From the NCBI GenBank assembly GCA_021811865.1, contig JAKAQB010000002.1:69974-133973 (forward strand): 64,000 nucleotides of DNA, written 5' to 3'. Positions 7,870-16,605 of the stretch are shown piece after piece (the first letter of the stretch is position 1; the number at the start of each line of letters is the position of its first letter). The notes beneath the pieces are model-generated. The model saw only the letters and a list, made by a program, of their open reading frames with translations, was not told where the DNA came from and searched no databases. Source of the stretch: Actinomycetes bacterium. Lineage in GTDB: Bacteria; Actinomycetota; Acidimicrobiia; Acidimicrobiales; Palsa-688. The position numbers and the translations under genes are program-made.

Positions 7870-8999
7870 CGGGGACAGGGCGGCAGCGAGCGTTCGCGGT
7901 CATCGCCGGCGGTGGGACGGGCGGTCACGTCACCCCCGCTCTTGCCATCGGCGGGGCCCTGGTCGCCGCTGGCCACCAGCGCGACAGCATCCTCTTCGTC
8001 GGCTCCCGCCGAGGGATGGAGCGTGACATGGTCCCGGCGGCCGGCTTCCCCGTCGAGCTGCTGCCCGGTCGTGGCCTCGTGCGCCGCGTCAGCCGGGACA
8101 ACCTCGGCGCCGCAGCCGGGCTCGCCGTCGCTACCGCCCGGGCCGTGGTCCTGATCCGCCGGCGGCGGCCGGTGGTGCTCGTGTCCGTCGGTGGCTACGC
8201 TGCCGCTCCCGCCGCCGTGGCAGCGGTGCTCTGGCGGGTCCCGATCGTGCTGGCCGAGGCCAACGCCGTGCCGGGGGCGGTGCACAAGCTGCTTGCCCGG
8301 TTCGCCCGGGCCTCGGCCGTGTCGTTCCCGGACACGCCGCTCCCCCGGGCGGTGGTGACGGGCAACCCGATCCGGGAGCAGATGCAGCACGTGGACCGCA
8401 GCCTCCGGGGCCGCCAGGCGGCGCGTGAGGCGCTCGGCTACCCGGCTTCGGCCTTCCTCGTCGCCGTCGGGGGCGGCTCGCTCGGTGCGGGCAGGATCAA
8501 CGAGGCGGTGCTCGGAGTCGTCGACGCCTGGCGGGAGCGCAGCGACGTGGCCGTCCACCACATCGTCGGTGCCCGCAATGCCGAGGACCTTGCTCGCCGC
8601 CGGCCGGAGCTGCCGGAGGCGGGGATCGTCTACCGGCAGGTTCCCTTCGAGGAGCGGATGGACCTGGTGTATGCGGCGGCGGACGTCGCTGTGCACCGCT
8701 CGGGGGCGAGCACCGTCGCCGAGCTGGCGGCCGCCGGCCTCCCGTCGGTGCTCGTCCCGCTTCCCCGGTCGCCAGGAGACCACCAGACCCGCAACGCGAG
8801 GAGCATGGCGGCGGCAGGCGGAGCGGTGGTCGTCGCCGACGACCGGCTCGACGCCGACCGGCTCGCCGCCGAGCTCGACGACCTGCGAGCCCACCCGGAG
8901 CGACTCTCCGCCATGGGCGACGCGGCACGCACCCTCGCGGTCCCCGACGCCGCCCACCGCGTGGCCGCCCTGGTCGAGGAGCAGGCGCGGCGTGGCTGA
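7866..8999 (+). CDS. murG: UDP-GlcNAc:lipid I GlcNAc transferase
   Basis: 377-residue GT28 glycosyltransferase converting lipid I to lipid II on the inner face of the membrane. GGGTGGHVTPALAIG near the N-terminus binds the lipid diphosphate, and HRSGASTVAELAAAGLPSVLVPLP is the UDP-GlcNAc site. GTG at 7866 overlaps the ftsW stop by GTGA; the end overlaps murC by 8 nt. Confidence 0.95.
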   Translation: MTGTGRQRAFAVIAGGGTGGHVTPALAIGGALVAAGHQRDSILFVGSRRGMERDMVPAAGFPVELLPGRGLVRRVSRDNLGAAAGLAVATARAVVLIRRRRPVVLVSVGGYAAAPAAVAAVLWRVPIVLAEANAVPGAVHKLLARFARASAVSFPDTPLPRAVVTGNPIREQMQHVDRSLRGRQAAREALGYPASAFLVAVGGGSLGAGRINEAVLGVVDAWRERSDVAVHHIVGARNAEDLARRRPELPEAGIVYRQVPFEERMDLVYAAADVAVHRSGASTVAELAAAGLPSVLVPLPRSPGDHQTRNARSMAAAGGAVVVADDRLDADRLAAELDDLRAHPERLSAMGDAARTLAVPDAAHRVAALVEEQARRG

Positions 9000-10464
9000 A
9001 CGCGTCCAAGGGGCGACCGAGGTGCACCTGCGACCGCAGGACCTGCAGCGAGCTCAGCGGATCCACATCGTCGGGGCCGGCGGGGCGGCGATGAGCGGCC
9101 TGGCGACCATCCTCGCCACCATGGGGCATTCCGTCACCGGCAGCGACCGCAGCGACTCCGCCGTCGTGGCGCGGTTGCGCCGTCAGGGGATCCCGGTCAG
9201 GGTGGGCCACGACCCCCCCGACCTCACCGGGGCCGAGCTGGTCGCTGCGTCCTCGGCGGTGCCGCGCTCCAACGCCGAGCTCCTCGAGGCGGACCGGCTC
9301 TGCATCCCCGTCGTCCGCCGCGCCCAGGTCCTCGCCGCGCTGTGCGCCCTCCGTCGCACGGTCGCGGTCGCCGGCACGAAGGGCAAGACCACCACCACAG
9401 CGATGGTGGTGCACATCCTCGAGCAGGCGGGGGAGCGCCCGTCGTTCCTCGTCGGCGGTGAGCTGCGCGGCATCGGCGGCGTCGACGGCGGAGCCCGGTG
9501 GGTCGCCGACAGCCAATGGTTGGTCGTGGAGGCCGACGAGAGCGACGGTACGTTCCTCCGCTTGCCGGTCGAGGCGGCCGTGGTCACCAACATCGAGGAG
9601 GACCACCTCGACTTCTACGGCTCGATGGACGCCCTCCGACGGGCGTTCAACACCTTCGCCAGCGGAGCCTCGCGCATCCGGGTGGTTGGCGTCGACACAC
9701 CCGCGTCGTCCGCCCTGGCCGAGCGCCTCGGGGACGTGACGACCTACGGCACCTCGCCGGGCGCGGCCGTCCGGGTAGCCGAGGTCCGCACCGAGCGGGA
9801 CCGCTCGTCGTTCGTCCTCCAGCCAGGCGGCGGATCCCCGCCTGTCCCCGTCCTGCTTCCCGTGCCCGGGGTCCACAACGTGCGCAACGCAGCGGGTGCG
9901 ATCGCCGTCACCACCCGGCTCGGGATCACGGTGCGCACCGCCGTCGCTGCCCTCGGCGGCTACCGGCCCGTCGGCCGGCGCTTCGAGTGGCGGGGGGAGC
10001 GCGGCGGGATCGCGTTCATCGACGACTACGCCCACGTTCCGAGCGCCGTCACCGCTGCCATAGCGACGGCGCGTGCCGGGGGGTGGGACCGGGTCGTGGC
10101 CGTCTTCCAGCCTCACCTCTTCAGCCGGACCGTGGCGCTCGGCCCCGGCATCGGCGCCGCCCTCGCAGCGGCGGACCTTGTCGTCGTCACCGACGTGTAC
10201 GCCTCCCGGGAGCAGCCGGTCGCCGGCGTTGACGGGCGCATCGTCGCCGATGCCGCCCGGCTGGCCGGCCCCGATATCGAGGTCCGCTACGAGGCCGACC
10301 GGCACCGGCTGGCGGAGGCCGTGAGGCCCCTTCTGCGCCCCGGCGACCTCTGCCTCACCATCGGCGCAGGGGATATCACCACCCTGGCCGACGAGCTCCT
10401 CACCGAGGAGGCTGCTGCCGGCGAGGCTGCTGCCGGCGAGGCGCCCGACGGTCCGGGCGAATGA
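8992..10464 (+). CDS. murC: UDP-MurNAc--L-alanine ligase
   Basis: 490-residue Mur ligase adding L-Ala to UDP-MurNAc. Motifs: HIVGAGGAAMSGLA (UDP binding), VAGTKGKTTTTAM (ATP loop, about residues 124-136), VEADESDGTF and the C-terminal DDYAHVPSAV. Start GTG 8992 lies inside the end of murG. The last 20 residues hold a duplicated EAAAG encoded by a 15-bp tandem repeat near 10408-10437. It overlaps murB by ATGA. Confidence 0.95.
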   Translation: MAERVQGATEVHLRPQDLQRAQRIHIVGAGGAAMSGLATILATMGHSVTGSDRSDSAVVARLRRQGIPVRVGHDPPDLTGAELVAASSAVPRSNAELLEADRLCIPVVRRAQVLAALCALRRTVAVAGTKGKTTTTAMVVHILEQAGERPSFLVGGELRGIGGVDGGARWVADSQWLVVEADESDGTFLRLPVEAAVVTNIEEDHLDFYGSMDALRRAFNTFASGASRIRVVGVDTPASSALAERLGDVTTYGTSPGAAVRVAEVRTERDRSSFVLQPGGGSPPVPVLLPVPGVHNVRNAAGAIAVTTRLGITVRTAVAALGGYRPVGRRFEWRGERGGIAFIDDYAHVPSAVTAAIATARAGGWDRVVAVFQPHLFSRTVALGPGIGAALAAADLVVVTDVYASREQPVAGVDGRIVADAARLAGPDIEVRYEADRHRLAEAVRPLLRPGDLCLTIGAGDITTLADELLTEEAAAGEAAAGEAPDGPGE

Positions 10465-11492
10465 GCGCGGCAGGCTTGCCGGCGCCCGCCGGCGGGGCGG
10501 CACCCCCTGCCGTCGAAGCGGCGCTCAGCGAGCTCGGGGAGGCGGCGACACGGGACGGGCCTCTTGGGGCTCTGACTACGTACCGCGTGGGAGGCCGAGC
10601 GGCGGTGCTCGTGAAGGTGAGGGGCTCGGAGGACCTGCGGCGGGCGGCGGCCGCCGCCGCCGCATCCGGCCTGCCCGTGCTCGTCGTCGGGCGGGGCTCC
10701 AACCTCCTCGTGTCCGACGCCGGCTTCGGCGGCATCGCCGTGCTGCTCGACGCCGAGGCGTTCGGGGGCTTGGAGGTGCGCCACGAAGGCGACGACGCCG
10801 TCGTGGTCCGGGCCGGCGGCGCCCTCGCCCTGCCCGCCCTGGCGCGCCGCAGCGTCGAGGCGGGTGTGGGGGGCCTCGAGTGGGCCGTCGGTGTCCCCGG
10901 CTCCGTCGGCGGGGGAGTGCGGATGAACGCAGGTGGCCACGGCTCCGACGTCGCTGCGTCGCTGCGGTGTGCGACGGTCGTCGACCTCGCCGGCCCGGCG
11001 GCCGCCACAGCGCGCGAGCTCGGTCCAGCACAGCTCGCCCACGGCTACCGCCGCTCGTCGATACAGGCATCGCAGGTCGTGACCGGGGCCGATCTTGTCG
11101 GGGTGCGGGGTGACCCCGAGCAGGGCCGGGCGACCATCCGCGCCATCGTGGCCTGGCGGCGCGAGCATCAGCCTGGTGGCCAGAACGCCGGCTCCGTGTT
11201 CACCAACCCTGTTCCGGCCGGCGACGCCCCGACGCGCAGCGCCGGGGCGCTCATCGAAGCGGCAGGCATGAAGGGCTACCGGCTCCGGACCGCTGAGGTG
11301 TCGGCCAAGCACGCCAACTTCATCCAGGCGGACCCAGGCGGCTCCGCCGACGATGTGCACCGGCTGTTGTGGCAGGTGCAGGCCCGGGTGGCGGAGCGCT
11401 TTGGCGTCGAGCTCCACACCGAGATCCGTCTGGTTGGGTTCGAATCCTCAACGTCTAGTCGATCGTTAGCTTCTGGAGAGCCTCCCGCATGA
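10461..11492 (+). CDS. murB: UDP-N-acetylenolpyruvoylglucosamine reductase
   Basis: 343-residue FAD enzyme reducing UDP-GlcNAc-enolpyruvate to UDP-MurNAc. Motifs: LTTYRVGGRA, VVGRGSNLLVSDAGF (FAD), GVPGSVGGGVRMNAG, NAGSVFTNP with the proton-donor serine, and HTEIRLVG at the end with the catalytic glutamate. This is the type I arrangement. The tail (after LVGFESS) is Ser-rich and variable. Coupled by ATGA to murC and to ftsQ. Confidence 0.95.
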   Translation: MSAAGLPAPAGGAAPPAVEAALSELGEAATRDGPLGALTTYRVGGRAAVLVKVRGSEDLRRAAAAAAASGLPVLVVGRGSNLLVSDAGFGGIAVLLDAEAFGGLEVRHEGDDAVVVRAGGALALPALARRSVEAGVGGLEWAVGVPGSVGGGVRMNAGGHGSDVAASLRCATVVDLAGPAAATARELGPAQLAHGYRRSSIQASQVVTGADLVGVRGDPEQGRATIRAIVAWRREHQPGGQNAGSVFTNPVPAGDAPTRSAGALIEAAGMKGYRLRTAEVSAKHANFIQADPGGSADDVHRLLWQVQARVAERFGVELHTEIRLVGFESSTSSRSLASGEPPA

Positions 11493-12427
11493 GGACGTCG
11501 GCACCCGCTCAGCCGGCGGTCGAGGGAGTACTGCCGATTGACCCTCGGATACATCAACGTCGAGTTGAAGTCGAGCATGCGCAGCGGAGACGGAGCCGGA
11601 GGGTCCTCCTCGGCCTCCTCATCGTCGGGACGCTGGTGGGGGGCGGGTTCGTCGCGCTGCACTCGTCGCTGCTCGGCGTCAGGCGGGTGGTGGTCGTTGG
11701 CCCCGACCAGGCCGGTCCCGCGGCGCTGATGGAAGCGGCCGGCATCCGCCGGGGCGAGCCGCTCGTGGACGTCGCGCCGGGACGCGCGGCGCGACGTCTC
11801 GAAGGGTTGCCGTGGGTGAGGACTGCCGTCGTGCGCCGGCACTGGCCTGGCACCGTTCGCATCAGCCTCACCGAGCGCGTCGCCGTTGCCCAGGTGGCCG
11901 CCACCGAGGGCGCGCCGGGGCCGGTGGCCCTCGTCGACGTGACGGGTCGGGTGCTCGCCGACGAACCGGCCGAGGTCAGCGGCCTGCCCCTCCTCGCAGG
12001 CGTGGGTGGTTCTATACCCGTCGGGGGTTGGCTGCCGGGCTCGCCCGGAGCGCCCACCGGCGCGGGGAGGGGAGCTGCCGGCGGGGTCGCCGGAGCCGGC
12101 GCGAGCGGACCAACGCTCGAGGCGGCGCTGGTCCTGGCCGCCGCCCTCGACGCCGACCACCTCTCGGCGACGCGCGTCGATGCCAGCGCCGGCACGGCGA
12201 TCGCCGTCATCGCCGGCGGGGCCACGACAGTCACCTTCGGCACGCTCCGGGATCTCACTGCCAAGTTGCACGTGCTCCAAGCGCTCGCAGCGTCGGGGGC
12301 GTTGCACGACGCCGGCGCGGTGGACCTCGAGGTCGCCGACCGGCCAACAGTGACGCCGAGGGGAGTGCGCGTCGGAGGGGTGGGTGCTGCGTCGGGGGCG
12401 GCTCCGACCGGGACGGGCCAAGGGTGA
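11489..12427 (+). CDS. ftsQ: Cell division protein FtsQ
   Basis: 312-residue bitopic divisome protein. One membrane segment (RVLLGLLIVGTLVGGGFVAL, about 38-57) is followed by a POTRA domain (LLGVRRVVVVGPDQAG ... GIRRGEPLVDV ... LEGLPWVRTAVVRRHWPGTVRISLTER). A Gly/Ala-rich loop of about 30 residues (roughly 177-205) interrupts the beta domain and has no counterpart in typical FtsQ. Last of the tightly overlapping run that starts at rsmH; ftsZ follows after 370 bp. Confidence 0.9.
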   Translation: MRTSAPAQPAVEGVLPIDPRIHQRRVEVEHAQRRRSRRVLLGLLIVGTLVGGGFVALHSSLLGVRRVVVVGPDQAGPAALMEAAGIRRGEPLVDVAPGRAARRLEGLPWVRTAVVRRHWPGTVRISLTERVAVAQVAATEGAPGPVALVDVTGRVLADEPAEVSGLPLLAGVGGSIPVGGWLPGSPGAPTGAGRGAAGGVAGAGASGPTLEAALVLAAALDADHLSATRVDASAGTAIAVIAGGATTVTFGTLRDLTAKLHVLQALAASGALHDAGAVDLEVADRPTVTPRGVRVGGVGAASGAAPTGTGQG

Positions 12428-12797
12428 AGGTCTGCATGACCGTCGTGGTGGGATCTGCTCTTGATTCGGGCACCCGGTCGCCAGTACTGTCCGCCGAACG
12501 ACGCGGGGCCGACGCGCGGACCTTCATGTTGACATTGAGGAAATGGCCGTGGGTTGCCCTCGTTCCTGCATGGCGTACCCTGACCGACGGGTCGGGGCTG
12601 CTCTACTCGGAGGCCCACACGATCCCTGCCCGCACCACGGTGCATCGCACTCGACGGCGCCGCGGCGCCGGGCGCGGGCCGAATGCCACAGCCCGCCGCC
12701 AGCGTGCCGTCGCCGTGGCCCGTTGGCTGTCCCATCCCAAGCTCACCCCGGCGGCCACGTCCGTCCCGGCCCGTTGATGCGCCCTGGAGGCACCCGC
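12428..12797 (+). other. ftsQ-ftsZ intergenic region
   Basis: 370 bp without a convincing gene. A frame starting with GTG at 12424 stays open to 12777 (117 codons), but its first half has poor third-position GC and the product resembles nothing I know. It holds a candidate ftsZ promoter near 12554-12581 and a TTGACA at 12529-12534 that lacks a well-placed -10. Separate ftsZ promoters are usual in actinobacteria. Confidence 0.5.
12554..12581 (+). promoter_or_regulatory. Candidate ftsZ promoter
   Basis: TTGCCC (12554-12559) and TACCCT (12576-12581) are spaced 16 bp, predicting a leader of about 210 nt before ftsZ. TACCCT matches the -10 form seen before other genes here (nth, rlmN). Confidence 0.4.
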
Positions 12798-13865
12798 ATG
12801 CCCGGATCCGCTCAGAACTACATCGCCGTCATCAAGGTCGTCGGGATCGGCGGCGGCGGGGTCAACGCGGTCAACCGCATGATCGATGCCGGGCTGAAGG
12901 GGGTCGAGTTCATCGCCGTCAACACCGACGCGCAGGCGTTGCTCATGAGTGACGCAGACGTGAAGCTCGACATCGGGCGACAGCTCACGCGTGGGCTCGG
13001 CGCGGGCAGCGACCCGGAGGTGGGTCGTCAGGCGGCCGAGGAGCACAAGGAGGAGATCCAGGAGGTCCTGAAGGGCGCCGACATGGTGTTCATCACCGCC
13101 GGCAAGGGCGGTGGGACCGGCACGGGCGGTGCTCCCGTCGTCGCCGAGATCGCCAAGTCCCTCTCCGCCCTCACGATCGGGGTGGTCACCCGCCCGTTCT
13201 CGTTCGAGGGCCGGCGCCGCTCGGAGCAGGCGGAGCTCGGCATCCAGCACCTCAAGGCCGCCGTCGACACGCTCATAGTGATCCCCAACGACCGGCTCCT
13301 CACGGTGTCCAACGACAAGACCTCGATGGTGAACGCCTTCAAGATGGCTGACGAGATCCTGCTGCAGGGGGTGCAGGGCATCACCGACCTCATCACCACA
13401 CCCGGCCTGATAAACACCGACTTCGCCGACGTGAAGATGATCATGAGCAACGCCGGCACTGCCATCATGGGCATCGGCACGGCGTCGGGTGAGAACCGGG
13501 CGTTGACGGCGGCGAAGCTTGCTATCACCTCACCGTTGCTCGAGGCGTCGATCGAAGGGGCGCGGGGGATCCTGCTCAACATCGCCGGGGGAAGCGACCT
13601 GGGCCTCTTCGAGGTCAACGAGGCCGCCGAGATAATCCACGGTGTCGCCCATCCCGACGCCAACATCATCTTCGGCCAGGTCATCGACGATGCCATGGGG
13701 GACGAGGTCCGGGTCACGGTGATCGCTGCAGGCTTCGACAACTCGGGTATGGCACCGTCGGCGCGGGGCGGTGGCCTCGGCCTCGGCGAGGACCGGGAGC
13801 TCGAGGCGCTGGAGGAGGACGCCCTCGCTGACGACGAGTTCGACGTCCCGGACTTCCTCAAGTAG
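12798..13865 (+). CDS. ftsZ: Cell division GTPase FtsZ
   Basis: 355-residue tubulin homologue forming the Z ring. Visible: [13 protein letters not shown], the tubulin signature [17 protein letters not shown] (about 106-122), NDRLLTVS, the T7 loop [11 protein letters not shown], and the C-terminal peptide [10 protein letters not shown] that binds partners such as SepF. The ATG at 12798 has GGAGG 7 nt upstream. The linker is unusually short (about 30 residues). No ftsA is present, which fits anchoring by SepF encoded 700 bp downstream. Confidence 0.98.
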   Translation: MPGSAQNYIAVIKVVGIGGGGVNAVNRMIDAGLKGVEFIAVNTDAQALLMSDADVKLDIGRQLTRGLGAGSDPEVGRQAAEEHKEEIQEVLKGADMVFITAGKGGGTGTGGAPVVAEIAKSLSALTIGVVTRPFSFEGRRRSEQAELGIQHLKAAVDTLIVIPNDRLLTVSNDKTSMVNAFKMADEILLQGVQGITDLITTPGLINTDFADVKMIMSNAGTAIMGIGTASGENRALTAAKLAITSPLLEASIEGARGILLNIAGGSDLGLFEVNEAAEIIHGVAHPDANIIFGQVIDDAMGDEVRVTVIAAGFDNSGMAPSARGGGLGLGEDRELEALEEDALADDEFDVPDFLK

Positions 13866-13873
13866 CCGGCCGC

Positions 13874-14557
13874 GTGCACGCCGGAGCCGACCGTACGATC
13901 GAAGTGGAGGATGTCGCTCGGCGCCTCGCCGAGGTGCGGGCGCGCATCTCCGCGGTCGGGGACCCCGATCGGGTCAGGATCGTCGCGGTCACCAAGGGCT
14001 TCGGAGCGGAGGCGGTCCGGGCCGTCGCCGCGGCCGGCCTGCAGGAATGCGGTGAGAACTACGCCCAGGAACTGCTGGCGAAGGCGCAGGTCTCTCCGCC
14101 CGGGGTGCGGTGGCACTTCCTCGGCGCCCCGCAGCGCAACAAGATGGCCGCTCTGGGGCCTGTCGTCGCCCTGTGGCAGGCGGTGGACCGCCTGGCGGTG
14201 GTCGAGCGGCTGGCCAGGATCGCCCCGGGAGCGCCCCTGCTCGTGCAGGTCGATGTCGTGGGCGCCCCCGGGAAGGCCGGCTGCCCCCCGGATGAGGTGG
14301 CCGGCCTCGTCGAACGCTCCCGCCAGCTCGGCCTCGACGCGCGGGGATTGATGGTGGTCGGACCCGCCGGTGACCCGCATGGGGCCCAGGAGGCGTTCGC
14401 CAGCGTCGCCGCTCTCGGGCGATCGCTCGGGCTGGCGGAGCTGTCCATGGGGATGACTGATGACTTCGAGGCGGCGGTGGCCGCCGGGTCGACGATGGTC
14501 CGGCTCGGTCGGGTCCTGTTCGGTCCGCGACCGGGTCGGACCGCCGCGCGACGATAG
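13874..14557 (+). CDS. YggS family PLP homeostasis protein
   Basis: 227-residue alanine-racemase-like TIM barrel that binds pyridoxal phosphate, the YggS/PLPBP family. The lysine is in IVAVTKGFGAEAV (about residue 41), with GENYAQELLAKA and the closing LSMGMTDDFEAAVAAGSTMVRLGRVLFG. GTG start 8 nt after the ftsZ stop. In many relatives yfiH sits between ftsZ and this gene; here it does not. Confidence 0.93.
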   Translation: MHAGADRTIEVEDVARRLAEVRARISAVGDPDRVRIVAVTKGFGAEAVRAVAAAGLQECGENYAQELLAKAQVSPPGVRWHFLGAPQRNKMAALGPVVALWQAVDRLAVVERLARIAPGAPLLVQVDVVGAPGKAGCPPDEVAGLVERSRQLGLDARGLMVVGPAGDPHGAQEAFASVAALGRSLGLAELSMGMTDDFEAAVAAGSTMVRLGRVLFGPRPGRTAARR

Positions 14558-14560
14558 GCT
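14555..14560 (+). promoter_or_regulatory. Candidate -10 before sepF
   Basis: TAGGCT spans the stop of the upstream gene. It is followed by a short leader with GGAGG placed 8 nt before the sepF ATG. No clear -35 is visible, so this is a weak call. Confidence 0.3.
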
Positions 14561-14580
14561 TGCTCAACGGAGGGTTCTGA

Positions 14581-15108
14581 ATGGCCGGTTTCATGCGAAA
14601 GGCGATGGTGTTCCTCGGGCTCGACGACGAAGAGCTCGACGACTACGACGCCTCCGCTTACGAGCCGGACGTGGCGGTCGCCCCGCAAGGAGCGCGCCGG
14701 TACGCGTCCGATGTGGCTGACGTCGCACCTGTCGAGCAGCCTCGCGGCATCCGGCCGCTTCCCCGGGATCCGGTCGACCCGAGCGGTCCGGTGGCCGTTC
14801 CGCGGCCGCGGCCGGTCGTCGCCATGCCGGGCGCCAAGGTGCACGTGGTCGCGCCAGCCCGGTTCTCCGACGCCCAGGAGATCGGTGACCGCTTCCGGGG
14901 CGGCCAGCCGGTGATCGTCAACCTGCAGACGGGCGAGGACCCGGGGCTGGCGCGGCGGATGATCGACTTCTGCAGCGGCGTGACCTACGCCCTTTCGGGA
15001 AGCATGGACAAGGTGGCCGACCAGGTCTTCCTGCTCACGCCCAACAACGTGGAGGTCTCCGCCGAAGAGAAGCGGCGGCTGCGCGACCAGGGCCTGTACC
15101 GGTCGTGA
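14581..15108 (+). CDS. sepF: Cell division protein SepF
   Basis: 175-residue SepF, a membrane-binding FtsZ anchor. An N-terminal amphipathic stretch (MAGFMRKAMVFLGL) is followed by an acidic/Pro linker (about 15-80) and the SepF core (VHVVAPARFSDAQEIGDRFRGGQPVIVNLQ ... MIDFCSGVTYALSGSMDKVADQVFLLTPNNVEVS). Good ribosome site. With ftsA absent it is the likely membrane tether for FtsZ. Confidence 0.95.
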   Translation: MAGFMRKAMVFLGLDDEELDDYDASAYEPDVAVAPQGARRYASDVADVAPVEQPRGIRPLPRDPVDPSGPVAVPRPRPVVAMPGAKVHVVAPARFSDAQEIGDRFRGGQPVIVNLQTGEDPGLARRMIDFCSGVTYALSGSMDKVADQVFLLTPNNVEVSAEEKRRLRDQGLYRS

Positions 15109-15115
15109 CCGCCTG

Positions 15116-15379
15116 ATGTTCATCGCCAGTCGGCCGCTCTACGACCTCGGCCAGGTGTACGTGATCATCATGGTCGTCCGGGCCGTCCTGAGCTTCTTCC
15201 CCTATTCGGGGGACTCACCCCTCAACCCCGTCCGTCGCGTCGTCACCGTCGTGACCGAGCCCGTCCTCGCCCCGTTCCGGCGCCTCATCCCTCCCGCGGG
15301 GGCCATCGACCTGTCGTTCATCGTGGCGTTCATCGTCGTCGAGGTCATCGTCGACACCGTGCTGATCCGCATTCCCTGA
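15116..15379 (+). CDS. YggT family membrane protein
   Basis: 87-residue protein with two membrane segments (about 12-30 and 65-85) separated by the family loop PLNPVRRVVTVVTEPVLAPFRRLIPP. YggT proteins accompany sepF and divIVA in Gram-positive bacteria; exact function is not established. It starts 7 nt after the sepF stop. Confidence 0.92.
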   Translation: MFIASRPLYDLGQVYVIIMVVRAVLSFFPYSGDSPLNPVRRVVTVVTEPVLAPFRRLIPPAGAIDLSFIVAFIVVEVIVDTVLIRIP

Positions 15380-15414
15380 TCCGGGTGGTCCGCGTCGGGC
15401 GCCGCTGCCCCAGC

Positions 15415-15420
15415 TAGCAT
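15415..15420 (+). promoter_or_regulatory. -10 hexamer TAGCAT before divIVA
   Basis: TAGCAT ends 8 nt before the divIVA ATG (15429), and no Shine-Dalgarno is visible, which predicts a leaderless or near-leaderless transcript starting at divIVA. Confidence 0.42.
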
Positions 15421-15428
15421 CCGGGCGC

Positions 15429-16472
15429 ATGGAGGTCTCCCCGAAGACGTTCCGAGAGGTCGAGTTCCGCGAGAAGCTGCGCGGCTACCACCCGGAGGAC
15501 GTTGACCAGTTCCTGGAGCAGATGGCCACAGGTGTGGAGGTCCTCCAAGATCGCCTCCGCCAGGCCGTCGAGCGGGCGCAGCGCGCCGAGCAGATGGCCG
15601 CCGAGGCAGGCACCAGCGACGAGACCCTGCGACGCACCCTCGTGCTGGCGCAGCGCACGGCTGACCTCGCCGTGCAGGAGGCCCGGGAGCAGGCAGCGCG
15701 CATCGTGTCCTCCGCCGAGCAGAGAGCGCAGGCGATGCTCACCGAGGCCGAGGAGCGGGCCCGTAGGCTCCACAACGAGGCGCTCGCCGATGTGCACGCC
15801 GAGCTGGGGAAGCTCGAGGCGACACGCTTACGCTCGCAGCAGGAGGTCGACGGGTTGGAGCGATGGGCGGCCGAGCAGCGTGCCCACCTCATAGGAGCCC
15901 TCCAAGACGCCCTGGAGATGCTCGACGGCGGGGGGCTGACGAGCCCACCACCGAGGAGCACACCGCTCGAGGCGCCCCGGGCTCCAGCGGCCGGCCGGCC
16001 GGCCCCGCTGGCCGACACCACCGGCTCACCGCTCGCTATCGGGGGCTCAGGATCGGCGGCGCCGGCGGCGCCCCCGCCGATGCCAGGGCCGCCCACGGCA
16101 ACGGCCCCGCCGGTGGGCGACACGTCACCGGCCAGCGGTGCCTCGCCGGTCGGTGGCCCCAGCGGAACCTCCTCGGCTGCCCCCAGCGTGCCGGCGCCGG
16201 CCGAGGAAGCCCACGGACAGGGCCCCGTCGACGATCCGCCGTCGGGTGCCGGCACGCCGACGCCCGGCGCCGATGCGGGAGCGTCACGTTCGGAGCAGGA
16301 CACCGGCGGCCACACCGTCGATGTGGCCAGCCCCAGCGGCTACGGCGTGCCCCGCCCCTCTGACGACGGGTACGAGGGCGGCCCCGACGAGGAGGCGCTG
16401 GACAACTTCTTCCACGGCAACGAGTACGGCGACGACCGGCGGTTCGGCGGCAGGCTCCGCCGCCGGCGCTGA
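15429..16472 (+). CDS. divIVA: DivIVA/Wag31 polar growth protein
   Basis: 347-residue DivIVA homologue that binds curved membrane at poles and septum and organises wall growth in actinobacteria. The N-terminal lipid-binding region (SPKTFREVEFREKLRGYHPEDVDQFLEQM) is followed by a long coiled coil (about 30-160), then a Pro/Ala/Gly/Ser-rich linker of about 150 residues and an acidic-to-basic tail ending GGRLRRRR. The linker is much longer than in mycobacterial Wag31. Probable own promoter (TAGCAT). Confidence 0.92.
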   Translation: MEVSPKTFREVEFREKLRGYHPEDVDQFLEQMATGVEVLQDRLRQAVERAQRAEQMAAEAGTSDETLRRTLVLAQRTADLAVQEAREQAARIVSSAEQRAQAMLTEAEERARRLHNEALADVHAELGKLEATRLRSQQEVDGLERWAAEQRAHLIGALQDALEMLDGGGLTSPPPRSTPLEAPRAPAAGRPAPLADTTGSPLAIGGSGSAAPAAPPPMPGPPTATAPPVGDTSPASGASPVGGPSGTSSAAPSVPAPAEEAHGQGPVDDPPSGAGTPTPGADAGASRSEQDTGGHTVDVASPSGYGVPRPSDDGYEGGPDEEALDNFFHGNEYGDDRRFGGRLRRRR

Positions 16473-16480
16473 CGGACCGG

Positions 16481-16510
16481 CGTCGGGCGGCGTCGGGCGG
16501 CGTCGGGCGG
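16481..16510 (+). repeat. 10-bp tandem repeat x3
   Basis: Three perfect copies of cgtcgggcgg in the 133-bp gap between divIVA and the next gene. No function apparent. Confidence 0.8.
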
Positions 16511-16605
16511 AACGAGGCGGCGGGATGCATCGTCGCCAGGCGCGAGCTGGTAGCCGGATGCCCGTCGGTCTCCGGATGGCCGGGCGCGGGCAGAGGGATG
16601 CGTAG

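Noticed and set aside
11438..11448. ggttcgaatcc, a textbook tRNA T-arm sequence, at the end of murB
   Set aside because: It encodes GFES inside the MurB frame, no acceptor, D or anticodon arms pair around it, and the same letters occur by coding (FES) in ileS.
12529..12534. Perfect TTGACA before ftsZ
   Set aside because: No plausible -10 at 16-19 bp; kept only as part of the intergenic description.
12424..12777. 117-codon frame between ftsQ and ftsZ with a GTGA overlap to ftsQ
   Set aside because: First half has poor third-position GC, the product has no recognisable feature, and the region is expected to hold the ftsZ promoter.
16481..16510. Tandem repeats considered as a CRISPR array
   Set aside because: 10-bp units without spacers; other repeat clusters in the window (38653-38688, 59121-59210) are likewise spacerless, and no cas gene is present.
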